NCBI GenBank assembly: GCA_050261415.1
Contig: JBLNDG010000212.1
Location: forward strand, 1 to 6,736
Length of the DNA stretch: 6,736 nt
DNA from: JBLNDG01 sp050261415
GTDB lineage: Bacteria > Bacillota > Clostridia > Lutisporales > Lutisporaceae
Direction of reading: 5' to 3'
In this document: piece after piece, positions 4,663 to 6,736 of the stretch
Position numbering within the stretch: the first letter of the stretch is position 1
How the letters are laid out: every line of letters begins with the position of its first letter
Notes under the pieces: generated by a model
Told to the model about the DNA's origin: nothing
Databases searched by the model: none
Seen by the model: the letters and a program-made list of their open reading frames with translations, nothing else
Program-made: the position numbers and the translations under genes

Positions 4663-5944
4663 GACAGCATTGTTTATTCTGATATGTTGTATTTTTTCAA
4701 TTGTGTTTACTGCCTGCTATGATGCAAATGAAACTGACGACTTTGCGCATGTGCTCGCTGTTGGTATTGACAAAGGGGTATCGAATAAATGGCGAATTAC
4801 CGTCCAGTTTGCTACCTTGAAAAAAGACGGAGGTAGTAAAATGCAAACAACAGGGGGAAATGAAACTTTTGAAATGCAGGAGCAGGACGGCTATACCTCC
4901 ATTGCCCTGGATGCTCCTTCTTTTTATGGAGGCGTGAGTATGATTAATTCCATTCTACCGAGAAAGCTGAATTTCATGCATACAAAATTACTCGTATTAT
5001 CCGAGGATATTGCAAAGTCCGGTCTGGTTGGTGAATATCTCGCTCCCATTGCAAGATACAGGGAGATCCGAAGGAATGTTCGCGTACTTATCTCTAAATG
5101 CCAAGCATCCGAATTTATCAAAGAGAATAAGCCTTTTTTTGGTAAAACCCTCTCCAAGAGTATGGAACAAATAGTACAGGATTGGTCGAATATGGACTTT
5201 TTCCCAAATATCACACTAGGTGATTTTTACGATGATATTAAATCCACCTACAATCAGCCCATTGCCATATTGGCTTGTGTTAATGATTATAGCAGTTTTA
5301 AGGAAACTGGGAGCCAATGGGGGGAGGAATTCAAGTCGGAAGGAGATTATTTGGCAGGGCAGATTCCGAGGATTGGAGGAAACAAGATTGAGCTTTATGG
5401 CACAGCAGTATTTGATGGAGATATTATGGTAGGAGAACTGAACGGAGACGAAACCCGGCTCATGTTAATGGCACGGGACCAGTTCCAAAGGGGATTCTTT
5501 ACAATGCCAGACCCCGAAAATCCAGAATTGATCGTGCCTTTGGATGTCCGAGCTGCAAGAAAACGCAAGGTAATGATAAAGCTTGCAGGGGATAAGCCTG
5601 TTATCGCTTTAAAGATACAGCTTGAAGGGGATTTACTTGCTGTACAAAGCGGAATTAACTACGAAAGTAAAGAGATGAAACCTGTGCTGGAAAAAGCTTT
5701 TAAGCAGTATATAAAAAACGGGCTGGATAAGCTGATAGAAAAATGCCAAAGACTAAATGCGGATGTCTTCCGTTTTGGAGGTATAGCCGCGAGACAATTT
5801 GCTACAATCGAGGAATGGGAGCGGTACAACTGGATTGCAAAATTTGAAAAAGCGGAAGTAAATACAGAAGTTGATTTTACCATACGTAGAACGGGAGCAA
5901 TTCTGAAAAGCTCTCCTGTCATTAAAACAAAGGGGAAAGAGTAA
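4655..5944 (+). CDS. gerAC: GerAC-family spore germination lipoprotein
   Basis: A 429-residue C subunit of the germinant receptor, a lipoprotein on the outer face of the inner spore membrane. The N-terminus MRRTALFILICCIFSIVFTAC is a lipoprotein signal peptide with lipobox FTAC and the modified Cys at residue 21. The mature protein begins YDANETDDFAHVLAVGIDKG, the family's first domain. Further matches are the LNFMHTKLLVLSEDIAKSG block (about residues 107-125), the REIRRNVRVLIS strand (138-149), and a C-terminal domain with DVFRFGGIAARQF and EVDFTIRRTGAI. It is slightly longer than most relatives (about 370-410), mainly in the middle (roughly 180-235). The frame is also open from TTG 4643, but that codon touches AAGGAGG (4636-4642) with no spacer, so ATG 4655, 12 bp downstream, is preferred. 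It overlaps gerAB by 8 bp. Confidence 0.94.
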   Translation: MRRTALFILICCIFSIVFTACYDANETDDFAHVLAVGIDKGVSNKWRITVQFATLKKDGGSKMQTTGGNETFEMQEQDGYTSIALDAPSFYGGVSMINSILPRKLNFMHTKLLVLSEDIAKSGLVGEYLAPIARYREIRRNVRVLISKCQASEFIKENKPFFGKTLSKSMEQIVQDWSNMDFFPNITLGDFYDDIKSTYNQPIAILACVNDYSSFKETGSQWGEEFKSEGDYLAGQIPRIGGNKIELYGTAVFDGDIMVGELNGDETRLMLMARDQFQRGFFTMPDPENPELIVPLDVRAARKRKVMIKLAGDKPVIALKIQLEGDLLAVQSGINYESKEMKPVLEKAFKQYIKNGLDKLIEKCQRLNADVFRFGGIAARQFATIEEWERYNWIAKFEKAEVNTEVDFTIRRTGAILKSSPVIKTKGKE

Positions 5945-6010
5945 ATGAAGTTTGTTGTAAATATTTTGCTATTGGAATGATGAATTAAGAAATGGGTAGC
6001 AATAATAACA

Positions 6011-6045
6011 GATGCCATTGGTATAAATAAAAAACCAATGGCATC
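6011..6045. terminator. Bidirectional terminator-like hairpin between gerAC and adhE
   Basis: A perfect 12-bp stem, GATGCCATTGGT (6011-6022) with ACCAATGGCATC (6034-6045), closes an 11-nt A-rich loop. It lies 66 bp after the gerAC stop and 8 bp after the convergent adhE stop, the expected place for a shared terminator. Neither side has a long T-tract; the minus-strand exit is the more T-rich one (TGTTATTATTG). Termination is inferred from the stem and position. Confidence 0.7.
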
Positions 6046-6053
6046 CCGGGTAT

Positions 6054-6736
6054 TTATATTCCATTATATGCTTTCAAATAAATATCTTTCAATTCCGATA
6101 CCAGAGGCATTCTCGGATTTGCTGTTGTGCATTGGTCTTCAAAAGCTTTATCTGCAAGTTCATCCAAAACCTGCATAAACCGGTCTTCCGATATCCCGCA
6201 ATCCTTTATGGACAAAGGCATTTGCAGCTGCTTCATCAGGTCAATTACCGCAGATATCAGGCTGTTTATACCTTCCTCCGTATTGCGGCAGGGTAGCCCA
6301 AGATATTTAGCTATTTCCGCGTATTTTTGATCCGCTATATAGTGTTCATATTTTGGAAAGGCAGTAAACTTTGCCGGTCTTGAGCCATTGAATCTAATAA
6401 CATGAGGAAGTAAAACAGCATTAGCTCTTCCGTGAGGTATATGAAATTTACCGCCTAATTTATGTGCCAGACTGTGATTAATACCTAAGAAAGCATTAGT
6501 GAAGGCCATACCTGCTATACATGACGCGTTATGCATCTTTTCACGTGCCTTTTGATCATCACCATTCATATAAACTTTTGGCAAATATTCAAATACAAGC
6601 TGGATAGCCTTCATGGCAAGTCCGTCTGTGTAGTCCGATGCCATAACCGATACGTAAGCTTCGATTGCATGAGTTAATACATCCATCCCTGTATCGGCTG
6701 TAACATATGCAGGTACTGATTGCACAAATTCCGGGT
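6054..6736 (-). CDS. adhE: AdhE-type iron-dependent alcohol dehydrogenase, C-terminal part (partial)
   Basis: The last 226 codons of a group III iron-dependent alcohol dehydrogenase; the gene continues beyond the right edge. The enzyme reduces acetaldehyde to ethanol with NADH. The visible part has TADTGMDVLTHAIEAYVSVM, with the Fe ligands Asp18 and His22 of the fragment, then NHSLAHKLGGKFHIPHGRANA, with ligands His87 and His101 and the usual 14-residue spacing. MASDYTDGLAMKAIQLVFEYLP and the terminal DQCTTANPRMPLVSELKDIYLKAY are almost the canonical C-terminus of bifunctional aldehyde/alcohol dehydrogenase AdhE (about 870 residues). A stand-alone alcohol dehydrogenase of the same subfamily cannot be excluded, because the aldehyde dehydrogenase half would lie outside the window. 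It converges on gerAC and shares the hairpin at 6011-6045. No frameshift or missing ligand is seen. Confidence 0.92.
   Translation of the reverse strand, partial: PEFVQSVPAYVTADTGMDVLTHAIEAYVSVMASDYTDGLAMKAIQLVFEYLPKVYMNGDDQKAREKMHNASCIAGMAFTNAFLGINHSLAHKLGGKFHIPHGRANAVLLPHVIRFNGSRPAKFTAFPKYEHYIADQKYAEIAKYLGLPCRNTEEGINSLISAVIDLMKQLQMPLSIKDCGISEDRFMQVLDELADKAFEDQCTTANPRMPLVSELKDIYLKAYNGI

Noticed and set aside
1..6736. CRISPR array, tRNA or rRNA gene
   Set aside because: No regularly spaced repeats, tRNA cloverleaf with CCA-type end, or rRNA signature was seen on either strand.

Overview
The window looks like the chromosome of an anaerobic, endospore-forming, low-to-moderate G+C Firmicute, most likely a Clostridia member. 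The reasons are a complete three-gene spore germinant-receptor operon, an AdhE-type fermentative alcohol dehydrogenase, strong AGGAGG-type ribosome binding sites, and an ArsR/DUF2703/ACR3 arsenic cassette of the kind seen in Clostridia. The species cannot be named from sequence alone.

Left block (1-1380, minus strand): a compact arsenic-resistance operon read right to left. It encodes a cysteine-rich ArsR repressor (969-1304), a DUF2703 thioredoxin-like cysteine-rich protein (431-982), and the N-terminal third of an ACR3 arsenite efflux permease (1-434, cut by the window edge). The genes overlap by 14 and 4 bp. One promoter with ideal hexamers (TTGACA, 17 bp, TATAAT) sits in front of arsR. 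A 33-bp imperfect palindrome covers its -10 box and spacer and is the likely ArsR operator.

Middle block (about 1361-1909): about 550 bp without an intact gene. It holds two direct copies of an IS-end-like repeat (at 1358 and 1881), two sizeable hairpin-forming segments (1453-1489 and 1583-1658), and a 49-codon C-terminal remnant of an RlmD/RumA 23S rRNA uracil methyltransferase (1677-1826, minus) that still carries its catalytic Cys motif. The block looks like a scar of mobile-element insertion and deletion. It supplies the -35 hexamer of the ars promoter on one side and the start region of the germination operon on the other.

Right block (1910-5944, plus strand): a gerA-type operon in A-B-C order. 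It encodes the GerAA-family membrane subunit, the GerAB-family transporter-like subunit and the GerAC-family lipoprotein, which together form a nutrient germinant receptor in the spore inner membrane. An intergenic hairpin (6011-6045) separates it from the convergent 3' end of an adhE-type iron alcohol dehydrogenase gene (6054-6736, minus, cut by the window edge).

The genes are recognisable families. The least explained part is the middle block: the structured non-coding DNA, the methyltransferase remnant and the repeats that appear to have been built into the control regions of both neighbouring operons.
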